The translations under genes were made by a program, and so were the position numbers. From NCBI RefSeq assembly GCF_000012825.1, contig NC_009614.1, positions 4,340,001 through 4,404,000 on the forward strand: a DNA stretch of 64,000 nucleotides, written 5' to 3'. Every line of letters begins with the position of its first letter. Positions within the stretch are counted from its first letter, which is position 1. Source of the DNA: Phocaeicola vulgatus ATCC 8482. Lineage in GTDB: Bacteria > Bacteroidota > Bacteroidia > Bacteroidales > Bacteroidaceae. The notes under the pieces are model-generated. The model was given only the letters and a program-made list of their open reading frames with translations. It ran no database searches and was not told where the DNA came from. Below are positions 44,579 through 53,913 of the stretch, in pieces.

Positions 44579-45906
44579 TGATCATGGTATTCAGCAAACA
44601 TCTATATATGGTTATCCTAAGCTACATCTTATTAATAATTGCTGTAGCCGGAGCTGGTATCGCACTTATTATTACACATACCGCCCTTATTCTAGGCTGT
44701 CTTTTCTTGATTATTTCACTTTTTTTTATCAGAGCTTTGGTAAAACAATTGAATAAATTCAATGCCAAAATAAGAATATTCTTGGATGCGATGGAAGATA
44801 AAGAGAGCATGATACTGTTCAACGAGCAATCGGCAGATAAAGAAATGAATGCACTTAGCCATTCACTAAACCGAATCAATGAATTGCTTGCCACAACGAA
44901 ATCGCAAAGCCGGGTACAAGAGAACTTTTATCACTCTTTACTGGAAGAAGTACCAAATGGAGTGCTAGCGTGGAACTCCGAAAAAAGAGTTCTGTTTGTA
45001 AATGGTGCAGCCTTACGTTTGCTGGGAGTTGAGTCAATCATATTCCTCCGCCAATTGGAAGAGCAATATCCGATCTTGAAAGATTTCATAACCCATGGAA
45101 ATGTGGAAAATTCCTTTCTTTTACAATCTAACTCAAAAAAACAACTGTCACTATCCATGAACCGGATGAAACTAAATTCAGAAACGATTACCCTGTTGGC
45201 TATCAAAGATATCAGTAATGAACTGAACGAGAAAGAAAGTGAGTCATGGAACAAACTTACCCGGGTGCTTACTCATGAAATTATGAATACCATTGCTCCT
45301 ATTGTTTCTCTGTCTCAAACACTTTCATTGCGCCCCGGTACGGACGAGAAAGTAATACGAGGACTTGGAGTGATTCGTGAACAAAGCGAAAGACTGATGG
45401 AATTCACAGAATCATATCGACGCTTATCGTATATGCCGGAACCGAAAAAGAAGCGATTCTCACTGACCAATTCATTGCACAATCTAGGTCTGTTACTACA
45501 ATCTGATTTTGAAAATGCTCATATCCATTTCATTCTGCGTAGCACCCCCTCTGATATATATATTGAGGGCGATGAGAAGCAACTCTCTCAAGTTTTTTTA
45601 AATCTGCTGAAAAACAGTATGCAATCATTGGAAGGAAAAACAGACGGACAAATAGAAGTAACACTGGAAGTAACAAACAAACTTTATATAAGACTACTTG
45701 ACAATGGACGGGGAATCCCTATGGAATTGCAAGAAAAAATATTCGTTCCTTTCTTTACCACAAAAACAGAAGGAACTGGTATCGGGCTTAGTCTGTGCCG
45801 GCAGATTATAAAAAGACATGGGGGCAATTTCTATTTACAGGAAAGCAGACAAGGAAAAACTATGTTTGTTATAGAATGGCCCGTAGCTTCTTTTATTTTG
45901 AAATAA
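44578..45906 (+). CDS. Sensor histidine kinase, partner of the NtrC-type regulator
   Basis: 442 residues. Two N-terminal membrane helices (about 8-55, little periplasmic sequence), a PAS-like domain (about 115-220; LLEEVPNGVLAWNSEKRVLFVN), dimerization/phospho-acceptor helix with LTRVLTHEIMNTIAPIVSLSQ (about 223-243) and a HATPase_c domain (FLNLLKNSMQSL N-box, LLDNGRGIPMELQEKIFVPFFTTKTEGTGIGLSLCRQI). With almost no periplasmic loop it likely senses a membrane or cytosolic signal. Cotranscribed and overlapping with the regulator. Confidence 0.92.
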   Translation: MIMVFSKHLYMVILSYILLIIAVAGAGIALIITHTALILGCLFLIISLFFIRALVKQLNKFNAKIRIFLDAMEDKESMILFNEQSADKEMNALSHSLNRINELLATTKSQSRVQENFYHSLLEEVPNGVLAWNSEKRVLFVNGAALRLLGVESIIFLRQLEEQYPILKDFITHGNVENSFLLQSNSKKQLSLSMNRMKLNSETITLLAIKDISNELNEKESESWNKLTRVLTHEIMNTIAPIVSLSQTLSLRPGTDEKVIRGLGVIREQSERLMEFTESYRRLSYMPEPKKKRFSLTNSLHNLGLLLQSDFENAHIHFILRSTPSDIYIEGDEKQLSQVFLNLLKNSMQSLEGKTDGQIEVTLEVTNKLYIRLLDNGRGIPMELQEKIFVPFFTTKTEGTGIGLSLCRQIIKRHGGNFYLQESRQGKTMFVIEWPVASFILK

Positions 45907-46032
45907 CAAAGTTCATTACAGGATCACTCTGATTAACACAGGTTATTCTTAAAAGTAAGGCGGAAATATAAAATAATAACCACTTATCTATAAACCAGCG
46001 TTAACCTGAGTAATCCGTAATGAAACATTTTT

Positions 46033-47565
46033 TTATTTCTTTATCTTCAGTTCATAAAGGTCATGCCTGCGGTCACGCAAATTGCGCACACTGCCATACG
46101 TATGCAATTCATTCAACAGATTCAGATCAACATCCGAAACTAAAATCATTTCGGTATTCGGAGTCGCCTCGGCCCGTTTGCCATCAGTTGGGAAAGCGAA
46201 ATCACACGGAGTAAACACTCCAGACTGTGCATACTGAATATCCATATTGTGCACACGCGGCAAATTTCCCACACTACCGGCTATAACGACAAAACATTCA
46301 TTCTCGATTGCCCGTGCCTGAGCACAAACACGTACACGGGAATAACCGTTCTGAGTATCGGTGAGGAATGGAACAAACAGAATCTGCATTCCCTGATCGG
46401 CCATGATACGAGAGAGCTCGGGAAATTCCACATCATAACAAATCAAGATACCAATTTTAGCACAATCCGTATCAAAAGTCTGCACCATCTTACCGCCCGA
46501 GAGGCCCCAACTCTTTATCTCATCGGGAGTGACATGTACCTTTTCATACATTTCGTATGAGCCGTCACGCCGTACTAAAAAACCAACATTATAAAGCCCT
46601 CCGTCCTCTTTTACGTATGGCATACTACCCGTAATGATATTAATATTATAACTGATAGCCAAATTGATAAAACGGTCGCGAACCTCTTCGGTATATTGTG
46701 CCAAACCACGAATGCTCTGGGCTTCTCCCAAATGATTGAACTTGGCCATCAACGGCGCATTGAAATATTCCGGAAAAAGAACAAAATCACTCTTATAATC
46801 GGAAACGGCATCTACGAAAAACTCAACCTGCTCAAATACATCATCCAATGTTTTATAAGGGCGCATCTGCCATTGCACTAACCCTACACGTACAGTGGTT
46901 TTCTTATCCACATAATCCTGCGTAGGCTCCTGATAATAAATATTATCCCATTGCAACAAAGTGGCACAATGCTTGGATTCTTCGTCATTGGGAAGATAAT
47001 TCTTCATGACACGACGCACATGAAAATCATTGGAAAGCTGAAATGTCAATACCGGATCATAAATCTCACGGGAACGCACCTTATCCAAATATTCCTTAGG
47101 ACGCATCGTATCCGCATACTTATAATAATTAGGAATACGACCACCGAACATGATCGCTTTCAGATTCAGTTTCTCGCATAATTCTTTCCGGTACTCATAC
47201 ATACGGCGTGCCAGACGCAAACCGCGATAATCCGGATGGATAAACACCTCGATACCATACAAAATATTCCCTTCCGGATTATGCGTACAGAAAGTTTCAT
47301 TACCAGTTACTTTGGCATAGGTATGATCTCCCTTTACCATATCATAGTCTACAATAATAGAAAGAGCACATCCCACTATCTTATCGTCTACCACCGTTAC
47401 TACTTGCCCTTCCGGAAAAATCCGGATAAGCGTTTCTATTTGCTCGTGTGTCCAAAACACATCCTTATCCGCATACACCCGCTTGAATGATTGTGATAAT
47501 TGGATGTAATCTTCGATCTGTAAATTCCGGACCTCTACTTTATTAATTTTATGCATCGGTTCCAT
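46033..47565 (-). CDS. GNAT acetyltransferase / carbon-nitrogen hydrolase fusion
   Basis: 510 residues. GNAT domain at about 1-200 (GIEVFIHPDYRGLRLARRMYEYRKELCEKL, acetyl-CoA loop), then a nitrilase-superfamily domain (about 222-505) with the catalytic triad Glu (DFVLFPEYFNAPL), Lys (EMYEKVHVTPDE) and Cys (KIGILICYDVEFPELSRIM). The two-domain protein is conserved in many bacteria but its substrate is not known; an amidase acting on an acylated or acetylated metabolite is a reasonable guess. It has its own -7 box at 47601-47608. ATG at 47556 is an alternative start. Confidence 0.9.
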   Translation of the reverse strand: MEPMHKINKVEVRNLQIEDYIQLSQSFKRVYADKDVFWTHEQIETLIRIFPEGQVVTVVDDKIVGCALSIIVDYDMVKGDHTYAKVTGNETFCTHNPEGNILYGIEVFIHPDYRGLRLARRMYEYRKELCEKLNLKAIMFGGRIPNYYKYADTMRPKEYLDKVRSREIYDPVLTFQLSNDFHVRRVMKNYLPNDEESKHCATLLQWDNIYYQEPTQDYVDKKTTVRVGLVQWQMRPYKTLDDVFEQVEFFVDAVSDYKSDFVLFPEYFNAPLMAKFNHLGEAQSIRGLAQYTEEVRDRFINLAISYNINIITGSMPYVKEDGGLYNVGFLVRRDGSYEMYEKVHVTPDEIKSWGLSGGKMVQTFDTDCAKIGILICYDVEFPELSRIMADQGMQILFVPFLTDTQNGYSRVRVCAQARAIENECFVVIAGSVGNLPRVHNMDIQYAQSGVFTPCDFAFPTDGKRAEATPNTEMILVSDVDLNLLNELHTYGSVRNLRDRRHDLYELKIKK

Positions 47566-47600
47566 AATGATTCTCTTATTTATATTTTAAAACAGCGGTG

Positions 47601-47608
47601 CAAAGGTA
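47601..47608 (-). promoter_or_regulatory. -7 box of the GNAT/nitrilase gene
   Basis: Minus strand TACCTTTG, exact TAnnTTTG match, 36 bp upstream of the ATG. Confidence 0.6.
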
Positions 47609-47720
47609 GGACAAATTATAAAACGATGTTCTCCCAAACAGAAAAAGATAAAGAGAATATCACTCAGTATGAAAGAAAATATCTATGAACTTTTCATAGG
47701 ATTTTCAGAAAACTTTTTGT

Positions 47721-47728
47721 TATCTTTG
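47721..47728 (+). promoter_or_regulatory. -7 box of the glutamine synthetase gene
   Basis: TATCTTTG, exact match, with a T-rich stretch before it; start expected near 47735 and a 36-base leader. Confidence 0.6.
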
Positions 47729-47770
47729 GAAAGTTAACCAAATAACAAACAAAAAACAACCAATTTTGCT

Positions 47771-49273
47771 ATGAATAAAGAATTAATAATGAACCCCAAC
47801 CAATTGGTGGCATTTCTAGAAAAACCTTGTGCAGAGTTTACCAAAGAAGACATAAAACGATACATTCAACAGAATGGCATCCGTATGGTCAACTTTATGT
47901 ATCCCGCCGGAGACGGACGACTGAAGACATTGAATTTCGTTATCAACAACCAAGCATATCTAGATGCTATCTTGACTTGTGGAGAACGTGTGGACGGTTC
48001 CAGCCTGTTTCCATTCATTGAGGCGGGCAGCAGTGATCTGTATGTAATTCCCCGATTCCGGACGGCTTTTTTGGACCCGTTGGCCGAGATACCTACACTT
48101 TCCATGCTTTGCTCTTTCTTTAACAAGGATGGAGAGCCATTGGAAAGTTCCCCCGAACATACCTTACACAAAGCATGCAAGGCATTCAATGAAGTAACCG
48201 GCATGGAATTTCAGGCTATGGGGGAATTAGAGTACTATGTAATTGCTCCGGATACAAATATGTTCGAGGCTACAGATCAGAAAGGCTATCATGAATCAGC
48301 ACCATATGCCAAGTTCAATGATTTCCGTACCCAGTGCATGGCCTACATTGCACAAGCAGGCGGACAAATAAAATATGGACATTCCGAAGTAGGTAATTTT
48401 ACCTTGAATGGCATGATATATGAACAGAATGAAATAGAATTCCTGCCTGTCAATGCCGAAGATGCGGCAGACCAATTGATGATCGCCAAATGGATTATAC
48501 GTAATCTGGCCTATAAACATGGTTATAACATTACTTTCGCACCTAAAATAACTACAGGAAAAGCTGGTTCCGGATTGCATATCCACATGCGTATCATGAA
48601 AGATGGACAAAACCAGATGTTGAAAGAAGGTGTTTTATCAGAAACAGCACGCAAAGCTATTGCTGGCATGATGGAACTTGCTCCATCCATCACCGCATTC
48701 GGTAATACCAATCCTACTTCTTATTTCCGCCTGGTTCCCCATCAGGAAGCGCCAACTAATATTTGCTGGGGTGACCGCAACCGTTCAGTATTGGTACGCG
48801 TACCTCTAGGATGGGCAGCTAAAACAGACATGTGCATGACTGCCAATCCACTGGAAACAGAAAGCCATTATGATACCACACAAAAACAGACAGTGGAAAT
48901 GCGGTCACCGGACGGTTCGGCCGATCTCTACCAACTGATAGCAGGATTAGCTGTAGCCTGTCGCCATGGATTTGAAATAGAAAATGCACTGGACATTGCA
49001 GAAAAAACTTACGTAAACGTCAATATCCATCAGAAAGAAAATGCAGACAAACTGAAGGCATTAGCCCAGCTTCCCGATAGCTGTGCAGCTTCCGCAACCT
49101 GTTTGCAACAACAGCGCGAAATATTCCAAAAACATAATGTGTTCAGCCCCACTATGATTGATGGAATCATCAGCAAATTAACCAGTTATAACGATCTGAC
49201 CTTACGTAACGACTTAAAAGATAATCCGGAAGGGATGTTGGCATTGGTCAATAAATATTTCCATTGCGGATAA
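47771..49273 (+). CDS. Glutamine synthetase family protein
   Basis: 500 residues. Beta-grasp N-domain (about 20-115) and catalytic domain: MGELEYYVI (metal Glu pair, about 152-160), NEIEF (about 224-228), GKAGSGLHIHMRI (about 264-276, metal His), NPTSYFRLVPHQEAPTNICWGDRNRS (about 318-343; Arg residues bind glutamate and phosphate) and EMRSPDGSADLY. The adenylylation loop Tyr of GSI-beta is not evident. It is distinct from the 730-residue GlnN (type III) that is the main Bacteroides enzyme; whether it makes glutamine or a gamma-glutamyl amide cannot be told. ATG at 47789 is a second possible start. Confidence 0.88.
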   Translation: MNKELIMNPNQLVAFLEKPCAEFTKEDIKRYIQQNGIRMVNFMYPAGDGRLKTLNFVINNQAYLDAILTCGERVDGSSLFPFIEAGSSDLYVIPRFRTAFLDPLAEIPTLSMLCSFFNKDGEPLESSPEHTLHKACKAFNEVTGMEFQAMGELEYYVIAPDTNMFEATDQKGYHESAPYAKFNDFRTQCMAYIAQAGGQIKYGHSEVGNFTLNGMIYEQNEIEFLPVNAEDAADQLMIAKWIIRNLAYKHGYNITFAPKITTGKAGSGLHIHMRIMKDGQNQMLKEGVLSETARKAIAGMMELAPSITAFGNTNPTSYFRLVPHQEAPTNICWGDRNRSVLVRVPLGWAAKTDMCMTANPLETESHYDTTQKQTVEMRSPDGSADLYQLIAGLAVACRHGFEIENALDIAEKTYVNVNIHQKENADKLKALAQLPDSCAASATCLQQQREIFQKHNVFSPTMIDGIISKLTSYNDLTLRNDLKDNPEGMLALVNKYFHCG

Positions 49274-49287
49274 TTTGACTAAAACAG

Positions 49288-49334
49288 CGGGAGGAGGGTA
49301 TATCAATATTTTGATTTGACCTTCTTCCGTTTTC
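49288..49334 (+). terminator. Terminator after glutamine synthetase gene
   Basis: CGGGAGGAGGGT (49288-49299) pairs with ACCTTCTTCCG (49319-49329) with two mismatches, followed by TTTTC. Confidence 0.7.
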
Positions 49335-49358
49335 TAACATTTACACCATGATAAATAA

Positions 49359-49390
49359 AAAAGATCAATGTACTTCTGCACTGATCTTTT
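49359..49390 (-). terminator. Terminator of the tRNA operon
   Basis: AAAAGATCA (49359-49367) and TGATCTTTT (49382-49390) are perfect inverted repeats, giving A/U-flanked stems that can act in both directions. It lies 7 bp past the last tRNA. Confidence 0.75.
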
Positions 49391-49396
49391 CTCTTG

Positions 49397-49469
49397 AGCG
49401 GAAAACGAGACTCGAACTCGCGACCCTAACCTTGGCAAGGTTATGCTCTACCAACTGAGCTATTTCCGC
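49397..49469 (-). tRNA. tRNA-Gly(GCC), copy 3
   Basis: 73 nt. Acceptor GCGGAAA/TTTCCGC with discriminator U, D-arm AGCTCAGTTGGTAGAGC, anticodon loop TTGCCAA (GCC), T-arm with GTTCGAGTC. Identical to the copies at 49613 and 49937. 3' CCA not encoded. Confidence 0.95.
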
Positions 49470-49481
49470 AAACCTCTAACA

Positions 49482-49565
49482 TGGTGCCCAGAACAGGACT
49501 CGAACCTGCATGCCTCTCGACACACGCACCTGAAACGTGCGCGTCTACCATTCCGCCACCTGGGC
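49482..49565 (-). tRNA. tRNA-Leu(CAG), copy 2
   Basis: Class II tRNA with acceptor GCCCAGG/TCTGGGC, anticodon loop TTCAGGT (CAG) on stem CACGT/GCGTG, long variable arm and T-loop TTCGAGT. Unlike the other copy, the 3' CCA is encoded (49482-49484). One base differs in the variable arm (GGCATGC versus GACATGC). Confidence 0.93.
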
Positions 49566-49612
49566 ATTCTGTGTAACACTCTTGTCACAACGCACAATAT
49601 TTTATTTATGTG

Positions 49613-49685
49613 AGCGGAAAACGAGACTCGAACTCGCGACCCTAACCTTGGCAAGGTTATGCTCTACCAACTGAGCTATTTCCGC
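49613..49685 (-). tRNA. tRNA-Gly(GCC), copy 2
   Basis: Identical to the copies at 49397 and 49937, and followed by the same spacer as 49937, so it belongs to the duplicated Gly-Leu unit. Confidence 0.95.
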
Positions 49686-49701
49686 AAATATCTTCTCTTC
49701 G

Positions 49702-49785
49702 TGAAGGAAATGAGACTCGAACTCACACGACATAATTGTCACCACCCCCTCAAAGTGGCGCGTCTACCAATTCCGCCATTCCTCC
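49702..49785 (-). tRNA. tRNA-Leu(GAG)
   Basis: 84 nt, class II. Acceptor GGAGGAA/TTCCTTC, anticodon loop TTGAGGG (GAG) on stem CCACT/GGTGG, variable arm around ACAATTATGT. CCA not encoded. Confidence 0.93.
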
Positions 49786-49808
49786 AAAAACGAAAACCTC
49801 GTGTGTAG

Positions 49809-49889
49809 TGCCCAGAACAGGACTCGAACCTGCATGTCTCTCGACACACGCACCTGAAACGTGCGCGTCTACCATTCCGCCACCTGGGC
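49809..49889 (-). tRNA. tRNA-Leu(CAG), copy 1
   Basis: Same structure as 49482-49565; the 3' end reads A then CTA, so CCA is not encoded in this copy. Confidence 0.93.
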
Positions 49890-49936
49890 ATTCTGTGTAA
49901 CACTCTTGTCACAACGCACAATATTTTATTTATGTG

Positions 49937-50009
49937 AGCGGAAAACGAGACTCGAACTCGCGACCCTAACCTTGGCAAGGTTATGCTCTACCAACTGAGC
50001 TATTTCCGC
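49937..50009 (-). tRNA. tRNA-Gly(GCC), copy 1
   Basis: First tRNA of the operon, about 53 bp downstream of the -7 box at 50062. Anticodon loop TTGCCAA. Confidence 0.95.
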
Positions 50010-50061
50010 AATTTCCGCTTTCGGTTTTAACTATTTCCCAGCTGTTTCCCGATTGCGGATG

Positions 50062-50069
50062 CAAAGGTA
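50062..50069 (-). promoter_or_regulatory. -7 box of the tRNA operon
   Basis: Minus strand TACCTTTG, exact match, ahead of all six tRNA genes. Confidence 0.65.
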
Positions 50070-50182
50070 GTGCTTTTTTCTAAACTTCCAAAAATTTTCT
50101 ATACTTTTTATAGTACTTTTATTACATTATTTCATCAAACTCCTCATAGTCAATATAAACCAAAAGTTTTTTTTACTTACTA

Positions 50183-51346
50183 TCAAGACATACGGTCACG
50201 ATAATCCTCATATCGGAAGTCTTTATATACTTCCAATGTATTATCTGTATGCCAAATAGCAATAGAAGGGTGATGGATTCCATTAAACATGTTTGTTTTT
50301 ACCATAGTGTAATGAATCATATCTTCCAAAACAATGCGTTCTCCTATCTGTAACGGATGGTCAAAACACCAGCTACCCATATAGTCGCCACTTAAGCAAC
50401 TGTTTCCACCCAAACGGTAAACATTCTCTTCCGTTAAAGCTGTTTTTATCGCATCGACTGGTAAAGTTTTGGCACCACGCACTGCCGGCTGATAAGGCAT
50501 TTCAAGACAATCGGGCATGTGACAAGTAAAGCTAACGTCCAAAATCGCGGTTTTTATCCCCCGGTTTTCCACTATATCGACAACAGAAGCTACCAAAGGT
50601 CCGGTCTGCCAAGTAAAAGCCGAACCCGGTTCTAAAATAATCTCCAAATGAGGATAACGGGCTTTCAAGTTTTTTAATAAAGAAATAAGATGCTCCGTAT
50701 CATAATCTTTACGTGTCATCAAGTGTCCCCCTCCCAAATTCAACCATTTTATTTGTGGGAACCAAGAAGCAAACTTCTCTTCTATGTGCTGCAAAGTATG
50801 CTCTAATTCATAAGAACTGGATTCACAATGACAATGACAATGGAAGCCCTCGATGCCCTCCGGTAAAGTTTCAGGAAGCAAATCGGCCGTCACCCCAAAA
50901 CGCGTACCGGGAGCACAAGGATTATAAAGTTCCACCTCTACTTCCGAATATTCAGGATTGATGCGGATACCACAGGTTATCTTTTCTCCAAAGGCCTCAA
51001 CCATAGGATAAAAACGCCGGAACTGACTGAAAGAATTAAAGGTTATATGACTGCTGCATCGCATGATAACCGGAAAATCAGTATCCGTATATGCCGGAGA
51101 ATAAGTATGGGCCTTACTGCCAAATTCTTCATACGCCAAACGGGCTTCATATACGGAACTGGCTGTAGTATAACGAATGTATTCCCTGAAAATGGGGAAT
51201 GATTTCCACATGGCAAAAGACTTGAAAGCCAAGATGATCTCAACTCCGGCTCGGTCTGCCACACTCTTTATCAAACTCAGATTCTTTCTGAGCAATGCTT
51301 CATCCATTACATAGCATGGAGAAGGTACTTTATGGATATCTATCAT
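50183..51346 (-). CDS. nspC: Carboxynorspermidine decarboxylase
   Basis: 387 residues, fold III PLP decarboxylase. PLP lysine in IILAFKSFAMW (about 38-48), HCHCESSSYELE (about 170-181), NLGGGHLMTRKDYD (about 203-216), EPGSAFTW (about 234-241) and the active-site Cys in LGGNSCLSGDYMG (about 312-324). Last step of the alternative spermidine/norspermidine pathway (with carboxynorspermidine dehydrogenase), the usual spermidine route in Bacteroides. Next to the helicase gene, 32 bp. Confidence 0.95.
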   Translation of the reverse strand: MIDIHKVPSPCYVMDEALLRKNLSLIKSVADRAGVEIILAFKSFAMWKSFPIFREYIRYTTASSVYEARLAYEEFGSKAHTYSPAYTDTDFPVIMRCSSHITFNSFSQFRRFYPMVEAFGEKITCGIRINPEYSEVEVELYNPCAPGTRFGVTADLLPETLPEGIEGFHCHCHCESSSYELEHTLQHIEEKFASWFPQIKWLNLGGGHLMTRKDYDTEHLISLLKNLKARYPHLEIILEPGSAFTWQTGPLVASVVDIVENRGIKTAILDVSFTCHMPDCLEMPYQPAVRGAKTLPVDAIKTALTEENVYRLGGNSCLSGDYMGSWCFDHPLQIGERIVLEDMIHYTMVKTNMFNGIHHPSIAIWHTDNTLEVYKDFRYEDYRDRMS

Positions 51347-51378
51347 TTTTGTATCAGAATTCTATTAAAATATTTATT

Positions 51379-53778
51379 CTATTCCACAACTTTGAATCGG
51401 GCAAATTTCAGTAATAATTGTTTTTCTCCGGCATTCCGGAAACGGACAGTCGCTTTGCTGTTCTCACCAATTCCTTCCACCTTTATCACATCGCCTATTC
51501 CAAAACGCTCATGCTCTATCACCTGCCCTGCCTGTACATTCACTGACAAGTTTCTCGCTGCGGACGGCTTTGAGACCGTTTCCGGACCAACCTTGGTCAA
51601 ATTACGTGGTATACTGGGACGAATAATCTCAACTTTCGGTCTTTCTCCAACTAAAAATGTTTTCTGACCACCAGAGATGTTCGATGAAGAACGCCCGTAA
51701 GAAGACTGAGAAGCAGGTTCGTCAAACAAGGAACGAGCCGCACGTTCATTTTGCTCACGACAGAAACGGCTGGCTCTCTCGTCTATTCTCCGGGCCATCT
51801 GTTCCTCCTGAGGTAACTTCAGGAAATGTACATCAATATCTTTCAAGAAACGGCTAGGGCTACTGAACTCCATCTTTCCATATTTAAACCGACTCTTGGC
51901 AAAAGACAAATAGCAATGCTCTTCGGCACGTGTAATCGCCACATAAAACAAGCGGCGCTCCTCTTCCAGCTCCTTATACGAATTGAGTGACAAAGCACTG
52001 GGAAACAAGTTCTCTTCCATCCCAACTACAAAGACGTTTTTAAACTCCAAGCCTTTAGCAGAGTGAATGGTCATCAAGGTAATCTTCTCGGCATCCCCCT
52101 CTTTCTCGTTATCCTGGTCTGTCAACAGAGAAACCTCCGACAGAAAATCCGTCAACAGGATGTTTTCATTCCCTTCTTCTTCACGGGTTGCACAAAAATC
52201 GTGCATACCGTTTATCAGTTCTTCAATATTCTCCTGACGGCTCAGATTTTCAGGATCATTGCTCTGATAAATCTCATTCATAATGCCGGACTGACGAACA
52301 ATCATTGCTCCCAATTCGTATGCATTCTTCTTCGGGACCTCCACTATAAAACTTTCTACCAGTTCACGAAACCCCTGTAATTTAGTATGCATACCCTTGT
52401 TAATATTCAAGCCGTATGCCAACGGCTCTTCCAAAACCATCCAAAGACTGACATGATGCTGTGCAGCCGCATCAATGACCTTGTTCAACGTAGTATCCCC
52501 GATTCCTCGCGCCGGATAATTCAACACCCGCTTAAAAGCCTCCTCATCATTCGGATTTACCGCCAGACGGAAGTAAGATATAACATCTTTAATCTCCTTG
52601 CGTTGATAAAAAGAAAGCCCTCCGTAAATCTTATAAGGTAAAGCACGCTTCCGCAAAGCCTCCTCAAAAATACGGCTCTGAGCATTTGTACGGTATAAAA
52701 TAGCAAAATCATTATAAGAATAATGTTCCCGCGAACGCAGTTTCACAATCTGGTTGGCAACAATCTCCCCTTCCTCCACATCACTGTAGGCATTGAAAAC
52801 TCCGATAGGCTCCCCTTTCGCTTTTTCCGAAAATACCTCCTTCCTTATCTGCTCGCTATTTTTCTCTATCAAACTGTTTGCCGCGCATACAATGGTCTGG
52901 GTAGAACGATAGTTCTGCTCCAATTTAAAAAGCTTGGCTCCCTTATACAGCTGAGTAAATTTCAATATATTGTCAATATTCGCCCCTCGGAAGGAATAAA
53001 TACTTTGTGCATCATCCCCCACTACGCATACACGCTGATGTTCTTGGGTAAGCTGAAGCACAATGCTGTGTTGCGCAAAATTAGTATCCTGATACTCATC
53101 CACCAGCACATAACGGAACTGCTCCGCATACTTACGGCAGATTTCGGGATGATCGCGGAATAACATATAAGTATAAACCAACAAATCATCAAAATCCATC
53201 GCATCGCTTTGGCGACAACGTTCCCAATATCGTCGGTAAATATCACGGGTAGCGGGTACTTTGGCATTCAGATCATACTGATAAAGCTCTGCGTTCGAAA
53301 CATATGCATCGGGAAAAACCAAATGGTTTTTCGCATTGCTGATACGCGCCTGTATCACCCCCGGTTTATAGGTTTTATCATCCAATTGCATTTCTTTTAC
53401 AATAGACTTGATCAAACTCTTCGAATCTGAAGAATCATAGATGGTAAAATTGGAGGTAAAGCCGACAGCCTGTGCCTCACACCGCAGGATACGCGAAAAA
53501 ATGGAATGGAACGTTCCCATCCATAAATAGCGTGCCTGATCGCCCACCTGACGGGCTATACGCTCTTTCATTTCACGAGCAGCCTTATTGGTAAAAGTCA
53601 ATGCCAGAATAGACCAAGGAGTATATCCCCGCTCCAGTAAATAAGCTATTTTATAAGTCAGTACGCGTGTCTTCCCCGAACCTGCTCCGGCTATCACCAA
53701 AGAGGGACCTTCGTTGTAAAGCACCGCATTGCGCTGACTTTCATTCAATTCTTCTAAATAGTTCGTCATAAATTTCAC
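51379..53778 (-). CDS. uvrD: UvrD/PcrA-type superfamily 1 DNA helicase
   Basis: 799 residues. Motif I AGAGSGKTRVL (about 31-41), Ia TFTNKAAREMKER, II DEYQDTN (about 227-233), III VGDDAQSIYSFRGA, IV LEQNYRST, V MTIHSAKGLEFKNVFV and VI YVAITRAEEH; C-terminal Tudor-like domain (IEHERFGIGDVIKVEGIGENSKATV) that in PcrA binds RNA polymerase. 3'-5' helicase for nucleotide excision and replication-fork repair. Confidence 0.95.
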   Translation of the reverse strand: MKFMTNYLEELNESQRNAVLYNEGPSLVIAGAGSGKTRVLTYKIAYLLERGYTPWSILALTFTNKAAREMKERIARQVGDQARYLWMGTFHSIFSRILRCEAQAVGFTSNFTIYDSSDSKSLIKSIVKEMQLDDKTYKPGVIQARISNAKNHLVFPDAYVSNAELYQYDLNAKVPATRDIYRRYWERCRQSDAMDFDDLLVYTYMLFRDHPEICRKYAEQFRYVLVDEYQDTNFAQHSIVLQLTQEHQRVCVVGDDAQSIYSFRGANIDNILKFTQLYKGAKLFKLEQNYRSTQTIVCAANSLIEKNSEQIRKEVFSEKAKGEPIGVFNAYSDVEEGEIVANQIVKLRSREHYSYNDFAILYRTNAQSRIFEEALRKRALPYKIYGGLSFYQRKEIKDVISYFRLAVNPNDEEAFKRVLNYPARGIGDTTLNKVIDAAAQHHVSLWMVLEEPLAYGLNINKGMHTKLQGFRELVESFIVEVPKKNAYELGAMIVRQSGIMNEIYQSNDPENLSRQENIEELINGMHDFCATREEEGNENILLTDFLSEVSLLTDQDNEKEGDAEKITLMTIHSAKGLEFKNVFVVGMEENLFPSALSLNSYKELEEERRLFYVAITRAEEHCYLSFAKSRFKYGKMEFSSPSRFLKDIDVHFLKLPQEEQMARRIDERASRFCREQNERAARSLFDEPASQSSYGRSSSNISGGQKTFLVGERPKVEIIRPSIPRNLTKVGPETVSKPSAARNLSVNVQAGQVIEHERFGIGDVIKVEGIGENSKATVRFRNAGEKQLLLKFARFKVVE

Positions 53779-53788
53779 CTTTCGCCCG

Positions 53789-53796
53789 CAAAGATA
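53789..53796 (-). promoter_or_regulatory. -7 box of the helicase gene
   Basis: Minus strand TATCTTTG, exact match, only about 10 bp upstream of the annotated ATG; transcription would start almost at the start codon, so a leaderless mRNA or a start further downstream is possible. Confidence 0.4.
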
Positions 53797-53913
53797 GAGA
53801 AAGTTTGAGTTTATCAGAACAATTCTATGCTCAATAATGTTATTATGATAGAAGTTTAATTAAAACCTCGACTAAAAATGAATATATTATTAACCACTTT
53901 AATTTCATTAGTT

